A stretch of DNA of 64,000 nt from Luidia sarsii (taxonomy: Eukaryota > Echinodermata > Asteroidea > Paxillosida > Luidiidae). The notes under the pieces were generated by a model, which saw only the letters and a list, made by a program, of their open reading frames with translations, was not told the origin of the DNA and searched no databases. The stretch is taken from positions 2,733,393 through 2,797,392 of the forward strand of contig OX465107.1 in NCBI GenBank assembly GCA_949987565.1. Reading direction: 5' to 3'. Of this stretch, positions 63,893 to 64,000 are shown piece after piece (position 1 is the stretch's first letter; each line of letters opens with the position of its first letter). A program made the translations under genes and the position numbers.

Positions 63893-64000
63893 CTGCAAAA
63901 CTGAACATCGCATTTTTGTTTGTTATTTTGCTTGTTTAAGATGTGAGAAAACTTTGGAGTCCGAAATCCATGAAAAAAGTTGCATGAATTGGAAAGCCTC

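Overview
This is eukaryotic genomic DNA. Genes are split by long introns with GT-AG junctions, and intergenic space is full of mini- and microsatellites, foldback elements and tRNA-derived repeats. The two recognisable gene families (paraoxonase-like and mitochondrial ribosomal protein S35) are animal. The dense, moderately AT-rich repeats fit a marine invertebrate, perhaps an echinoderm or another invertebrate deuterostome, but that placement is inference. No prokaryotic, viral, CRISPR or rRNA feature was seen.

Region 1 (1-25,902, minus strand) is a head-to-tail array of four paraoxonase (PON)-like genes. Each has nine coding exons at positions and phases that fit the nine-exon vertebrate PON layout. 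Copy 1 (279-4784) loses its last exon at the left window edge; copies 2, 3 and 4 are complete (352, 350 and 350 aa). The calcium ligands and the disulfide cysteines are present, but the two catalytic histidines of PON1 (115 and 134) are Leu and Arg in every copy, so these may be non-hydrolytic members. Copy 3 is a chimera: exons 1-6 and all their introns match copy 2, exons 7-9 match copy 4, and the switch lies in a 124-bp tract of exon 6. Equivalently, 8530-15903 reappears at 15780-23153 with an offset of exactly 7250 bp and no difference seen. It is either a very fresh unequal crossover or an assembly duplication.

Region 2 (25,903-28,880) is repeat-rich intergenic DNA between divergently oriented PON copy 4 and MRPS35.

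Region 3 (28,881-35,501, plus strand) is a complete nine-exon MRPS35 gene. One intron starts with GC instead of GT, and another holds a minisatellite whose units resemble the adjoining 3' splice site.

Region 4 (35,502-40,892) is intergenic DNA with a tandem pair of tRNA-like repeats, a 425-bp foldback element, a tRNA-Lys-like element and copies of a dispersed repeat.

Region 5 (40,893-64,000, minus strand) holds the 3' part of an unrecognised gene: a coiled-coil segment, then a long low-complexity, basic/acidic disordered tail. Its 5' end lies beyond the right edge. Inside its 18.6-kb intron are three to four candidate alternative first exons, all ending in the phase that the next shared exon accepts. 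Two of them encode related peptides, and one encodes a membrane segment. This intron also carries a telomere-like minisatellite, a 74-bp minisatellite and a ~180-bp terminal-inverted-repeat element that recurs in the next intron.
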